Part shown: piece after piece, positions 7,053 through 15,385 of the stretch | How the letters are laid out: each line of letters opens with the position of its first letter | How positions within the stretch are numbered: the first letter of the stretch is position 1 | Notes under the pieces: model-generated | What the model saw: only the letters and a program-made list of their open reading frames with translations | Told to the model about the DNA's origin: nothing | Databases searched by the model: none | Source of the DNA: Bacillota bacterium | GTDB lineage: Bacteria; Bacillota; Clostridia; Christensenellales; Aristaeellaceae | Reading direction: 5' to 3' | DNA length: 57,873 nt | Assembly: GCA_023398575.1 (NCBI GenBank) | Contig: JAEWSC010000084.1 | Span: 1-57,873, forward strand | Position numbers and translations under genes: made by a program

Positions 7053-9110
7053 TCATCTTATGTTGAGATCCAACTTGAACTTACCGACCTCTTCGCGTAA
7101 TGTGGATGCCTGGGCAGACATCTCCTCACTTGTTGCGGAGTTCTCTTCTGCTGTAGCTGCATTGTTCTGAACAATAGAGGAAACTTGGGAGAGTCCTTGT
7201 TTGATCTGATCAATAGCACTTGCCTGCTCAGCAGAAGCTTGCACAATTTTTGTAAAGCTTTGTGTTACCTCGACAGTGCTTACCCCGACTGTTTTCAATA
7301 TATCAGCCGTCTGTGCCGCCATCTGTGAGCCTTTGGATACGATTGACACTGAGCTTTGGATCAAATCACCGGTTTGTTTGGCAGCTTCAGCAGATTTTGC
7401 GGCCAGATTGCGGACCTCATCAGCTACAACGGCAAAGCCTTTTCCGGCATTTCCAGCACGCGCAGCTTCAATGGCAGCGTTGAGAGCAAGGATGTTGGTC
7501 TGGAAAGCAATATCCTCAATGACCTTGGTAATGCTGGCAATCTGGTTGGATGCAGATCCGATATCAATCATTGCTTTATTAAGCTGTGCCATATGCTCGT
7601 TCCCAGCGGCAACGCCCCTGCCTGCCTGCTCTACAGAATTGGTGGCTGCTGTTACATGAGCTGAATTTTCAGCAGCCTGTTCGGCAATTTTGGTAATGGC
7701 TGCACTTAATTCCTCAACGGAGGAGGCTTGCTCAGTTGATCCTGCCGCAAGTGCCTGCGCACCATTGGCAACCTGCGATGCGCCAATACTTACCTGCTCA
7801 GCAGCGATGTTGATGTTGCACAGCGCATTGTTAAGGGAGGAGGCAATATTCTCAAAAGCAGATTTAATCGAGGCAAATTCGCCGACATAATCTTCATTGA
7901 GATGGATACGCATATCTCCCTGCGCCATGTTTTCAAGCGTATGGGTGATCTCTTTTATATATGCGGTATATCTGCGCAACTGCACGACGGTACGGTTAAT
8001 AGCTTCGGCCATTTGCCCAGTTTCATCCCGTGAGGCTACCTGTGCCGTTACATCCAGATTTCCTTCTGCAATCAAATTGGCGGTGTTTGTCAGGGCCTTG
8101 ATGGGAGAAACAATTTTGTTGGATAAAAACAGAAGAGCAACAACAATGGCTGCAATGGCAGTTGCAAAGGTGGTCAACATCATATTACGAATGCTATAGA
8201 ATTCTTGTTGGAACTCAGCATCCGGCAGACCGGTTGCTATCATCCAGCCAGTATTCCCGACTGGTGAGATATATCCATTGCTATGAATACCATGGGAGGT
8301 ATATTCTAGGCTCCCTTCGGTTTTTGATAGCATGGATGCTTGAATATTATTCGACAGATCGGTATCTGCGATATTTCGGTTGATATTATCCGAAATTGGA
8401 TGAAAAATGATTTGTCCAGATCCGGTAGCCAAAATGCAAAATCCAGTATCACCCACTGTATACGAGCTGACGATTTTTCCAAGTGCCTCCAATGAAAAAT
8501 CCAGCCCGGCCACACCAATAATCTCCTGGCTTCCAGGCGCAAATACAGGAGCGACCACACTGACTATCTGCAATTTTGTAACGGAGTCTTCATAAGGCTC
8601 CGTCATGATGGCGATTTTTTCCTTGCTCAGTTGTTTGAACCACGCCCGTCCCTGTATGTTCCATGTGCCGTCTGCAAGGAGTACTCCGTCCGCCTGCGCA
8701 AGCTGGCTTGAATCAACATCCGCGATCCACACAGCCAAAACAGAGTTGTTGTTTGCGGCTTGCACGTTCTCCAGCGTTTTCTTTACTTGGAGAAAATTTG
8801 CGTATTCGTTAATTTTTATACCGGGTTGGACTTCTTTGAACAATGCCTCTATTTCAACATGTGTGGAAAGGGTTCTGACGATTTCAAGATGTTTTTCGAA
8901 ATAGCCATTAATTTCGTGGGAAGCAGCCTTTGAGCTTGCGCTCAATTCGTTCCTTGTCAGGTTCGTAATGGTATTGCTGACAGCATTCAGCAGAATTAAG
9001 CTGACCATTATAAAGGCAAGAATAACAGGGGTGCCGACGAAGATAAGTATTTTGGCGGAAAGCTTTTTTAATCCTCTTGTGGTTGTGCTTGTACGCTGTT
9101 CGAGATTCAT
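7053..9110 (-). CDS. Methyl-accepting chemotaxis protein with dCache sensor
   Basis: A 685-residue chemoreceptor. A membrane segment near residues 22-46 is followed by an extracellular double-Cache-like sensor (about 50-310; motifs VWIADVDSS, GVAGLDFSLEALG, GWMIATGLP), a second membrane segment (about 313-335), a HAMP domain (VSPIKALTNTANLIAEGNLDV) and the signalling helical hairpin with the highly conserved tip EDIAFQTNILALNAAIEAARAG. Receptors of this type sense small ligands such as amino acids and control CheA. AAGGAAG lies upstream of the ATG on the minus strand. No other chemotaxis gene is in the window, so it is an orphan receptor here. Termination probably occurs at the shared hairpin at 6877-6922. 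Confidence 0.95.
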   Translation of the reverse strand: MNLEQRTSTTTRGLKKLSAKILIFVGTPVILAFIMVSLILLNAVSNTITNLTRNELSASSKAASHEINGYFEKHLEIVRTLSTHVEIEALFKEVQPGIKINEYANFLQVKKTLENVQAANNNSVLAVWIADVDSSQLAQADGVLLADGTWNIQGRAWFKQLSKEKIAIMTEPYEDSVTKLQIVSVVAPVFAPGSQEIIGVAGLDFSLEALGKIVSSYTVGDTGFCILATGSGQIIFHPISDNINRNIADTDLSNNIQASMLSKTEGSLEYTSHGIHSNGYISPVGNTGWMIATGLPDAEFQQEFYSIRNMMLTTFATAIAAIVVALLFLSNKIVSPIKALTNTANLIAEGNLDVTAQVASRDETGQMAEAINRTVVQLRRYTAYIKEITHTLENMAQGDMRIHLNEDYVGEFASIKSAFENIASSLNNALCNINIAAEQVSIGASQVANGAQALAAGSTEQASSVEELSAAITKIAEQAAENSAHVTAATNSVEQAGRGVAAGNEHMAQLNKAMIDIGSASNQIASITKVIEDIAFQTNILALNAAIEAARAGNAGKGFAVVADEVRNLAAKSAEAAKQTGDLIQSSVSIVSKGSQMAAQTADILKTVGVSTVEVTQSFTKIVQASAEQASAIDQIKQGLSQVSSIVQNNAATAEENSATSEEMSAQASTLREEVGKFKLDLNIR

Positions 9111-9176
9111 GCTTTCGTACTTCCTTTATTAATTCTTCGACCATGGCCAATGATATAAGTGCCTTGGAATATCTAC

Positions 9177-9246
9177 TTCATTCTAAACCGCCTCCATCAA
9201 CATTGTAGAATGAAATAGTTCATTTTTCATACCATGAATTGTGGTA
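9177..9246. other. Inverted repeats upstream of the chemoreceptor gene
   Basis: TTCATTCTA (9177-9185) and TAGAATGAA (9206-9214) form a 9-bp inverted repeat, and ATACCA/TGGTAT (9229-9234 with 9241-9246) form a second. They lie in the non-coding gap upstream of the minus-strand receptor gene and could be regulatory sites. I found no clear sigma-A or sigma-D promoter here. Confidence 0.3.
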
Positions 9247-9302
9247 TATCATACTTTGAGGTCATATATTCATCATACTTCCTGTTTAGTAAGAATGAAA
9301 AT

Positions 9303-9351
9303 AAGTAAAAAGCAAGTGGTAGATTTCTCATCTATACGCTTGCTTTTACTT
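9303..9351 (-). terminator. Terminator after nitronate monooxygenase gene
   Basis: AAGTAAAAAGCAAG (9303-9316) pairs with CTTGCTTTTACTT (9339-9351) with one bulged A. Read on the minus strand the hairpin runs into TTATTTTCATTC, a T-rich tail, just past the stop codon at 9372. Confidence 0.7.
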
Positions 9352-9371
9352 GATGCATATTTTATTTTATG

Positions 9372-10472
9372 TTACGCATTAAGGTCACTATCTGCTGCAT
9401 GTACAAATTCACTTTTTAACTGATCGCACACTTCTTCAACTGACTTTATTTCAGATGCTCTAAAGGCGTTTTCTCCCGCAAATGCGAAACCATTTTTTAG
9501 TATCCCTTTTTTGGCATTAATAAGCGAAACGGCAATACAATAAGGACTATTTTTGTAATCACAGGTTGTTATGCAATGATACGGACAGTGAAACGGTGCT
9601 TTTTGTCCCGCATTTATGCTATGTACAAAATCATTGACAATCACTCTTCCAGGCAAACCAACCGGGCTTTTTATGATACCTATGTCCTCTTGGCTGGCAT
9701 GAATATACGTATTTTTAAAATCAATGGAAGCATCACATTCGTTGGTAGTAACGAATCTAGTCGCCATTTGAACGCCCGATGCGCCAAGTTTCATGATATT
9801 GTACATATCTTCACCGGTATAGATACCTCCGCCTGCAATGACTGGAATCGGCTTTCCCAAGTCAGCTTCAAACGGCTTTATACAGTTTACCACATCTACG
9901 ACAATTTTTTCCAATGAATATTCTGGGTCGTTTATTTGCTCCTGCTTGAATCCTAGATGTCCCCCTGCTTTGGGACCTTCAACCACAAAAGCATCCGGAA
10001 CATAATTGTATTTGCCAACCCACTTTTTGATAATTAGGGTTGCGGCTTTTGCCGATGAGACAATGGGGATGAGTTTTGTTTTAGAGGTTTTGCCAATATA
10101 TTCGGGGAGGTTTAGCGGGAGTCCAGCTCCGGAGAAAACAGCATCAATGCCTTCATCAATTGATGCCTTTACGAGTTCTGCAAAGTTTGACAGTGCTACC
10201 ATAATGTTAACGCCAATAATGCCTTGCGTAAGCTTGCGAGCTTTTCTTATTTCGTTTTGAAGCGCACGAATGCTTGCCTCAAGATAATTGGAAGAACCAT
10301 CTTTTTCCATCATGCCGATTCCCGCAGCGGCAATAACACCGATTCCGCCTTGATTGGCAACGGCTGATGCCAACCCTGACATGGAAACGCCAACGCCCAT
10401 CCCACCCTGAATGATGGGCAGCTTTGCGATGAGGTTTCCGATTCGTAACTCCTTAATTTTTTGAATATTCAT
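9372..10472 (-). CDS. Nitronate monooxygenase family FMN enzyme with C-terminal Cys cluster
   Basis: A 366-residue TIM-barrel flavoprotein of the nitronate monooxygenase (2-nitropropane dioxygenase, COG2070) family. The FMN-binding pattern is visible: LPIIQGGMGVGVS near the N-terminus, VEGPKAGGHLG in the middle (the His is the usual active-site base position) and PVIAGGGIYTGEDMYNIMKLGASGVQMATRF. Four cysteines (296, 300, 304 and 312, in CPYHCITTC and SPYC) form a cluster that many clostridial members share and classical nitronate monooxygenases lack. Its role is not known to me; metal or iron-sulfur binding is possible. The gene is more A+T-rich than its neighbours and has its own promoter with a perfect palindrome over the start of transcription. 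Confidence 0.88.
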   Translation of the reverse strand: MNIQKIKELRIGNLIAKLPIIQGGMGVGVSMSGLASAVANQGGIGVIAAAGIGMMEKDGSSNYLEASIRALQNEIRKARKLTQGIIGVNIMVALSNFAELVKASIDEGIDAVFSGAGLPLNLPEYIGKTSKTKLIPIVSSAKAATLIIKKWVGKYNYVPDAFVVEGPKAGGHLGFKQEQINDPEYSLEKIVVDVVNCIKPFEADLGKPIPVIAGGGIYTGEDMYNIMKLGASGVQMATRFVTTNECDASIDFKNTYIHASQEDIGIIKSPVGLPGRVIVNDFVHSINAGQKAPFHCPYHCITTCDYKNSPYCIAVSLINAKKGILKNGFAFAGENAFRASEIKSVEEVCDQLKSEFVHAADSDLNA

Positions 10473-10485
10473 TCATAAGCTCCTT

Positions 10486-10509
10486 ACATATGATTTCATA
10501 TGTATTATA
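10486..10509 (-). promoter_or_regulatory. -10 element with adjoining 18-bp palindromic operator
   Basis: On the minus strand TATAAT (10509-10504) is followed directly by the perfect palindrome ACATATGAAATCATATGT (10503-10486), which covers the predicted start of transcription, then AAGGAG and the ATG. I infer an operator for a dimeric repressor of the MarR, TetR or PadR kind. The -35 region is not close to consensus. Confidence 0.65.
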
Positions 10510-10639
10510 GCACACTCATCGAACAGAAATAGCAAAACAGAAAATTTTCTTGACAGGCCACCCTTAAGGCAGCGATTTCAGTTTTCCATTTCAAATCAAA
10601 GAATGCATAAAGCTCGTTATGGGGAAGGCAGAAGGTGTG

Positions 10640-11821
10640 TTAAATGATCGCAACCTGCTGCCGGTATCCCTCTCCAAGGGGCAAAGATGCCCCCAAGGCC
10701 CAAAGGTCATAGGCCACCATATCTAGGCGAAAGGATTCATCCTTTTGCTGTCGAGCGGCTTTCGTATACAGCAAACCTTCAGGAAGGGAACTCAGGTATG
10801 GCCGTGCGGAAGCTTTGAAACCCAGCAGGCGGAAGGAGGAAGGAGTACAGTTATTTAGTTTTTCCACTGTCATATCAAGCAAAATATGTGTCAGCAGACG
10901 ATTTAGCCTGGTGTATGTATATCGCTTTGTTTTCAGTTCCTCTAGCAGGCTCCTTCTGGAGGTGTGATTCGGGGCCATAGATGCGACACGGTGCTCCAGT
11001 CCTTCGCTGACATTGGGATACCTGCGTAAATCATCATGTGTCATAGTGCGCAGCCTATCACGGAGTAAAAGGTCCAAGCATTCTGGGCGGTGATACAATC
11101 CATGCTCCATAGCGTGAAGCAAAAGGGGCAAAGCCTTGTTGGGGATAGCCTTTTCCACAAAGGAAAAATCACCACGCCGCAAGGCCTCCCTGACTGCAGT
11201 GGCGGAGGCGAAGCCTTCTTTCCAGTTTGTATCATGATAGGCACCCATACGCTTTACGGGAACAGGAATCATAGTGCTGCCAATGCGGTGAATCGCCCGC
11301 AGATAGCAAATGGCAAGTACATTGTTGGGAGAGGATATAATGCCCCTGTGCAGTCCATCTACATGAGATGACAGTGCCTCTCCTTGGGCTTTGGCATGAG
11401 ACATGCCTTGATTGAGCCCTAAGCGCAAAGCAGATTGAAAGCCGCTTGACGGTTTTTCCAAAAGCAGTGCCGCTTTCTGCAGGGTTGTCAATTCTTCATT
11501 TTCGCAGCCAAAAGAAATATGGGTGACACCTAACGCATTTAGGATGGAAACGCCGCCTAGCGCGAAAAATTCAGCCTCCCGCAAAGCGTAAGACGAAGGT
11601 AGTTCCACCACGACATCAGCACCGGAAGACAAAGCCATTTGCGCACGTAGCCGGGGCGAAAACAGCGCGGCATCACCGCGCTGGGTAAACGGCCCGCTCA
11701 TGACACATACAACAACGTCGGCCCGTGTTACTTCACGGGCCGTTTGCAGTTGATAAGCATGTCCATTATGGAAGGGGTTGTACTCACATATGATCCCCAA
11801 AACTCGCCGCATACTGGACAT
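10640..11821 (-). CDS. tmcAL: tRNA(Met) cytidine acetate ligase TmcAL
   Basis: A 393-residue cytoplasmic enzyme of the YlbM/TmcAL family, which uses acetate and ATP to form N4-acetylcytidine at the wobble position of elongator tRNA-Met. The nucleotidyltransferase signature GIICEYNPFHNGH is at the N-terminus, with HNGH at residues 18-21, followed by VCVMSGPFTQRGD and VVELPSSYALREAEFFALGGV, both conserved in the family. The ATG at 11821 follows AGGAG with good spacing. It is divergent from pta-ackA. Being next to phosphotransacetylase/acetate kinase and DUF177-rpmF is common in Bacillota, and its substrate acetate fits that position. Confidence 0.93.
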   Translation of the reverse strand: MSSMRRVLGIICEYNPFHNGHAYQLQTAREVTRADVVVCVMSGPFTQRGDAALFSPRLRAQMALSSGADVVVELPSSYALREAEFFALGGVSILNALGVTHISFGCENEELTTLQKAALLLEKPSSGFQSALRLGLNQGMSHAKAQGEALSSHVDGLHRGIISSPNNVLAICYLRAIHRIGSTMIPVPVKRMGAYHDTNWKEGFASATAVREALRRGDFSFVEKAIPNKALPLLLHAMEHGLYHRPECLDLLLRDRLRTMTHDDLRRYPNVSEGLEHRVASMAPNHTSRRSLLEELKTKRYTYTRLNRLLTHILLDMTVEKLNNCTPSSFRLLGFKASARPYLSSLPEGLLYTKAARQQKDESFRLDMVAYDLWALGASLPLGEGYRQQVAII

Positions 11822-11924
11822 AAATCGCTCCTGAATTTGTTTTTTTGCTGATTATTTTCCACTTTGGCAATGAAATATTCTTATTTTATCTGGAAGAACC
11901 CTTTTTTTTTTGTTATGAATCCTG

Positions 11925-11930
11925 TATAAT
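11925..11930 (+). promoter_or_regulatory. Likely -10 element for pta-ackA
   Basis: TATAAT at 11925-11930, about 60 bp before pta and preceded by an A/T-rich run of nine Ts. No good -35 hexamer is visible at 17 bp, so the assignment rests on the -10 alone. Confidence 0.45.
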
Positions 11931-11991
11931 AGATTGGTTGGAATACATGCGCGTTTTTTCGCGTTCATTTTTGCGTTAGGGAGGCTTTTTT

Positions 11992-12990
11992 ATGTCCGCG
12001 CTGGAGAAAATCAAGGCGAAGGCCAGGCTGGTTGGCAAGCACATCGTCCTGGCAGAAGGAACCGAGCCCCGTACCGTTCAAGCATCCGCCCATATTATCA
12101 AAGAGGGTGTCGCCCGTGTTACATTGGTCGGCCCGGCCGATGAAATCAAGAAGGTGGCTTCTCAACATCAGGTGGATTTAACCGGGGTACAAATTGAGGA
12201 TCCTGCGACCAGTGCGAAGACGGCCCCTTACGCTCAGCTGCTTTATGATCTGCGCAAGAGCAAGGGCATGACCATGGAAGAGGCGGACAAGCTGGTCCGC
12301 ACCAATACGCTTTATTTCGCTACCGTTATGGTCAAAACCGGCGATGCCGATGGTATGGTAGCCGGCGCCATTAATTCTACCGGCAACACGCTTCGCCCTG
12401 CGCTGCAGATAATCAAGACTGCTCCTGGTATTACGTCCGTTTCCTCCTGCTTTATCATGGAGATGCCTGAGGGCAGCAAGTATGGTGATGACGGCGTGCT
12501 GGTCTTTGGTGATTGTGCTGTAATTCCCAATCCTACGGCTGATGAGTTGTCCGGCATTGCCATTGCCAGCGCTCAAACCGGCAAGGAGTTGACTGGCATT
12601 GATCCCCGTGTGGCCATGCTTTCCTTCTCTACCAAGGGCAGTGCTTCCCATGAGTTGGTGACAAAGGTACAGGAAGCTACCGCAAAGGTAAAAGCCTTGG
12701 CTCCCACATTGAATGTAGATGGCGAGCTCCAGGCAGATGCTGCGCTGGTGGAATCTGTGGGTCAGTTAAAGAGCCCCGGCAGTCCTGTGGCCGGCAAAGC
12801 CAATGTTTTGGTTTTCCCTGACCTGCAAGCCGGCAATATTGGCTACAAACTTGTGCAGCGTCTGGCTGGCGCCGAGGCTATCGGCCCAATCATTCAGGGC
12901 CTTGCCAAGCCCGTCAACGATTTGAGCCGCGGCTGCTCAGTTGAAGATATTGTTAGCGTCGTCGCCATCACCGCCGTCATGGCAAAGTAA
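11992..12990 (+). CDS. pta: Phosphate acetyltransferase
   Basis: A 332-residue enzyme converting acetyl-CoA and phosphate to acetyl phosphate and CoA, the first step of acetate and ATP formation in fermentation. The length matches the short, single-domain Pta of Bacillota. Visible family blocks are VLAEGTEPRTVQAS, GMVAGAINSTGNTLRPALQIIKT, MLSFSTKGSA and the C-terminal NDLSRGCSVEDIVSVVAITA. ATG at 11992 follows AGGGAGG. ackA starts 25 bp downstream, so the two enzymes of the pathway form one transcript. Confidence 0.96.
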   Translation: MSALEKIKAKARLVGKHIVLAEGTEPRTVQASAHIIKEGVARVTLVGPADEIKKVASQHQVDLTGVQIEDPATSAKTAPYAQLLYDLRKSKGMTMEEADKLVRTNTLYFATVMVKTGDADGMVAGAINSTGNTLRPALQIIKTAPGITSVSSCFIMEMPEGSKYGDDGVLVFGDCAVIPNPTADELSGIAIASAQTGKELTGIDPRVAMLSFSTKGSASHELVTKVQEATAKVKALAPTLNVDGELQADAALVESVGQLKSPGSPVAGKANVLVFPDLQAGNIGYKLVQRLAGAEAIGPIIQGLAKPVNDLSRGCSVEDIVSVVAITAVMAK

Positions 12991-13015
12991 TAGCATAAAG
13001 GGAGACTATAAGCAC

Positions 13016-14206
13016 ATGAAGATTTTGATTCTGAACGCCGGTTCCTCGTCATTAAAGTACCAACTGATCGATATGCAGGATGAGACCATCGTTGCCAAGG
13101 GACTGGTAGAACGCATCGGCATCGCGGGCAGCAAGATCAAGCAGACGGCGGGTGACAAGGTGTTTGAAGCCCAGGCGCCCATGAAGGACCATGTGGAAGG
13201 CATTCAGTATATGCTGGCAGCCTTAACAGATGCGGATAAGGGCGTTGTCAAAAGCATGGATGAGATCGGCGCGGTGGGTCACCGGGTGCTCCATGGCGGT
13301 GAAAAATTCTCAGGCTCTGTTTTAATCAATGACGCGGTTATTGCGGCCGTGGAAGAGAACATTCCTCTGGGACCACTTCATAACCCTGCCAACCTGATGG
13401 GTATTCGGGCCTGCCAGCAGATTATGCCCAATACGCCCAACGTTGCTGTTTTTGACACCGCTTTTCATCAGACCATGCCTAAGAAAGCGTATTTGTACGG
13501 CGTGCCCAAGGAATACTATACCCGCTTAAAGGTCAGACGTTATGGCTTTCATGGCACTTCTCACCGCTACGTGTCAAAGCGCGCAGCAGAATTCCTTGGT
13601 CTGCCTATTGAAGGCTTGAAGATCATCACCTGCCATCTGGGCAACGGCTCCTCCTTGGCCGCGGTAATGGACGGAAAATGTGTAGATACCAGCATGGGTA
13701 TCACACCTTTGGAAGGTGTGGTCATGGGTACCCGCTCCGGTAGTTTGGATCCGGCCGTGGTGCAGTTCATTGCCAACAACGATAATAAAACTGTGGATGA
13801 AGTGCTGGATATTCTGAACAAGAAGTCCGGCCTGGTAGGACTTTCCGGTATCTCCAGCGATATGCGCGATATTGATGCCGCCGCTGAAAGTGGAAATGAA
13901 GATGCCATCACTGCCCGCGAAATGCTGGTGTATGGCATTCGCAAGTACATCGGTGCGTATGCAGCCGCTATGAATGGTGTGGACGTGATCGTGTTTACCG
14001 CAGGCATCGGGGAAAACAATACGAATCTGCGCCGCATGGTGATGGAAGGCTTGGACTTCTTCGGCGCTAAGATTGATCTGGAAAAGAACAAGACCAGGGA
14101 AGAAGCCATTATCTCCACAGATGACAGTAAGGTGAAGATCGTGGTGATCCCTACCAATGAGGAGATTGTTATCGCCAGGGATACCCTGGAACTGGTGCAA
14201 AAATAA
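13016..14206 (+). CDS. ackA: Acetate kinase
   Basis: A 396-residue ASKHA-fold kinase that transfers phosphate from acetyl phosphate to ADP, yielding acetate and ATP. Signature segments are LNAGSSSLKYQLID at the N-terminus, RRYGFHGTSHRYVS (with the active-site His) in the middle and VFTAGIGENN near residue 325. The frame extends upstream into pta, but ATG at 13016 after AAAGGGAG gives the standard N-terminus. It is co-transcribed with pta. A new promoter for the DUF177-rpmF pair begins 20 bp after its stop codon. Confidence 0.97.
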   Translation: MKILILNAGSSSLKYQLIDMQDETIVAKGLVERIGIAGSKIKQTAGDKVFEAQAPMKDHVEGIQYMLAALTDADKGVVKSMDEIGAVGHRVLHGGEKFSGSVLINDAVIAAVEENIPLGPLHNPANLMGIRACQQIMPNTPNVAVFDTAFHQTMPKKAYLYGVPKEYYTRLKVRRYGFHGTSHRYVSKRAAEFLGLPIEGLKIITCHLGNGSSLAAVMDGKCVDTSMGITPLEGVVMGTRSGSLDPAVVQFIANNDNKTVDEVLDILNKKSGLVGLSGISSDMRDIDAAAESGNEDAITAREMLVYGIRKYIGAYAAAMNGVDVIVFTAGIGENNTNLRRMVMEGLDFFGAKIDLEKNKTREEAIISTDDSKVKIVVIPTNEEIVIARDTLELVQK

Positions 14207-14225
14207 GCGATCTTTAAAATAAAGA

Positions 14226-14254
14226 TTGACAAATTTCTCCCCGCATTCTATAAT
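14226..14254 (+). promoter_or_regulatory. Sigma-A promoter for DUF177-rpmF
   Basis: TTGACA at 14226-14231 and TATAAT at 14249-14254, perfect hexamers with a 17-bp spacer, 30 bp before the DUF177 gene. Confidence 0.93.
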
Positions 14255-14283
14255 AGTCGACGGTCACATTTTGAGGTGAAGTC

Positions 14284-14793
14284 ATGCTTTTGGATATTTC
14301 CCGGGCACTTCGATCCCAAGGCACGGAGTTTTCATTCGTGCTGGAGGGAGAAATACCCACCCAGGACATCTTGGGGGAAATGGTTTCCTTTGATAAGGTA
14401 ACCATGAGCGGCAACTACAGTGCCGCAGGCAAAAGCGTGTTGGTGCAAGGCCAATTGACCGCAGCCGCCCATGCCCGCTGTGCAAAGTGCTTAAGCCCTG
14501 CGCAAGCGGAAGTCACGGTTCCATTTCGGGAAGATTTCGTGCAGGACGGTGATCCGGAAGATCCTGACAAGTTTGCTTTTGAAGGCTACTCGTTGAATCT
14601 TGATCATTTGGCGCTGTCCCTCGTCTTGCTTGAATTGCCCATGCGCTTTTTGTGCGGGGAGGATTGCAAGGGCCTTTGCCCGGCCTGTGGAGCCAACTTG
14701 AACAATCAAACATGCACTTGCCGGAAGGAAACGCTTACAAAGCATCCTTTTGAGGCGTTGCAGCATTTGCTGACAAAGGATGAGGAGGTGTAG
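14284..14793 (+). CDS. YceD/DUF177 family protein
   Basis: A 169-residue protein of the DUF177 (YceD) family, almost always encoded just before rpmF and linked to large-subunit assembly or 23S rRNA metabolism in bacteria and plastids. It shows HARCAKCLSPAQAEV in the middle and a cysteine-rich C-terminal stretch (LCGEDCKGLCPACG, then CTC), which together look like metal-binding sites. ATG at 14284 follows GAGGTGAA. rpmF begins 2 bp after its stop codon. The exact molecular role is not established. Confidence 0.9.
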   Translation: MLLDISRALRSQGTEFSFVLEGEIPTQDILGEMVSFDKVTMSGNYSAAGKSVLVQGQLTAAAHARCAKCLSPAQAEVTVPFREDFVQDGDPEDPDKFAFEGYSLNLDHLALSLVLLELPMRFLCGEDCKGLCPACGANLNNQTCTCRKETLTKHPFEALQHLLTKDEEV

Positions 14794-14795
14794 TC

Positions 14796-14990
14796 ATGGC
14801 TCTTCCCAAATATAGAACTTCCAAGGCCCGCAAGCATAGCCGCCGGGCCAACTGGAAACTGACCCTTCCCGGCATCGTGGAATGCCCCCAGTGCCACAAA
14901 ATGAAGATGTCCCACAGGGTCTGCAAGCATTGCGGCTCTTATGACGGCAAGCAGGTTGTCGTAATCGAAGAAGACAAGAAAAAGGCCTGA
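14796..14990 (+). CDS. rpmF: 50S ribosomal protein L32
   Basis: A 64-residue L32 beginning MALPKYRTSKARKHSRRANW, the conserved opening. It has a complete zinc ribbon (Cys30, Cys33, Cys43, Cys46), so this is the zinc-containing form rather than the cysteine-free paralogue made under zinc starvation. It is translationally close-coupled to the DUF177 gene. I see no terminator between it and the valS T-box leader that starts about 25 bp later. Confidence 0.97.
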   Translation: MALPKYRTSKARKHSRRANWKLTLPGIVECPQCHKMKMSHRVCKHCGSYDGKQVVVIEEDKKKA

Positions 14991-15014
14991 TTCCGTTACA
15001 TCATTGCCCTGAGA

Positions 15015-15249
15015 TAAAGAGGAGTACATCTGCATTCTTTAAAGAGAGCGGGGCTCACCGGCTGAAAGGCTCCGCAAGTTCCTGCAGATGGAAGGTCGCT
15101 TTGGAGGGCGTCGGGGGAAAGAGCTTTATGCTTGACTACTCTGTCCGGTTGCGCCCGTTACAGCGCTAAGAGGCGGCATAATGCCGCGAAGCAAGGTGGT
15201 ACCACGGAGCTGCTCCGTCCTTTCGGACGTGGGCAGTTCCTTTTTTTTG
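15015..15249 (+). promoter_or_regulatory. T-box leader controlling valS
   Basis: A tRNA-sensing leader. The conserved T-box AAGGTGGTACCACG is at 15193-15206. The stem I region starts near GAGGAGTA (15019-15026) and includes an AGAGAG element, with an apparent specifier GTC (valine) at 15095-15097. The terminator is GGAGCTGC-TCCGTCC (15206-15220) against GGACG-TGGGCAGTTCC (15225-15240), then eight Ts. Uncharged tRNA-Val should stabilise the antiterminator and allow valS expression. I found no clear promoter of its own, so transcription may come from the rpmF unit. Confidence 0.93.
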
Positions 15250-15272
15250 TACGTGAAGGGGGAGGATCAGCC

Positions 15273-15314
15273 ATGAAAACGGCGAGGATTGTCTTAGCAA
15301 GGAGAAGCAACTAG
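15273..15314 (+). CDS. Possible 13-codon leader peptide between T-box and valS
   Basis: GGGGGAGG at 15258-15265 precedes ATG at 15273 with good spacing, opening a 13-codon frame (MKTARIVLARRSN, then TAG) that ends 71 bp before valS. It contains Ile, Val, Leu and three Arg codons. No recognisable protein family applies. It may be a leader peptide that is translated only when the T-box reads through, or chance. Confidence 0.3.
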   Translation: MKTARIVLARRSN

Positions 15315-15385
15315 AGGCTGCTTCAAAATGCGAGTTACGTTAATACTTCACCCTTTCAGACGTATTGATGAGGAGGATGTTTCAA

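Noticed and set aside
12941..13015. N-terminal extension of ackA
   Set aside because: It overlaps the 3' end of pta; ATG 13016 gives the standard acetate kinase start after a good ribosome-binding site.
15132..15314. 60-codon frame running through the T-box terminator
   Set aside because: It lies across the riboswitch structure; only its last 13 codons have a ribosome-binding site.
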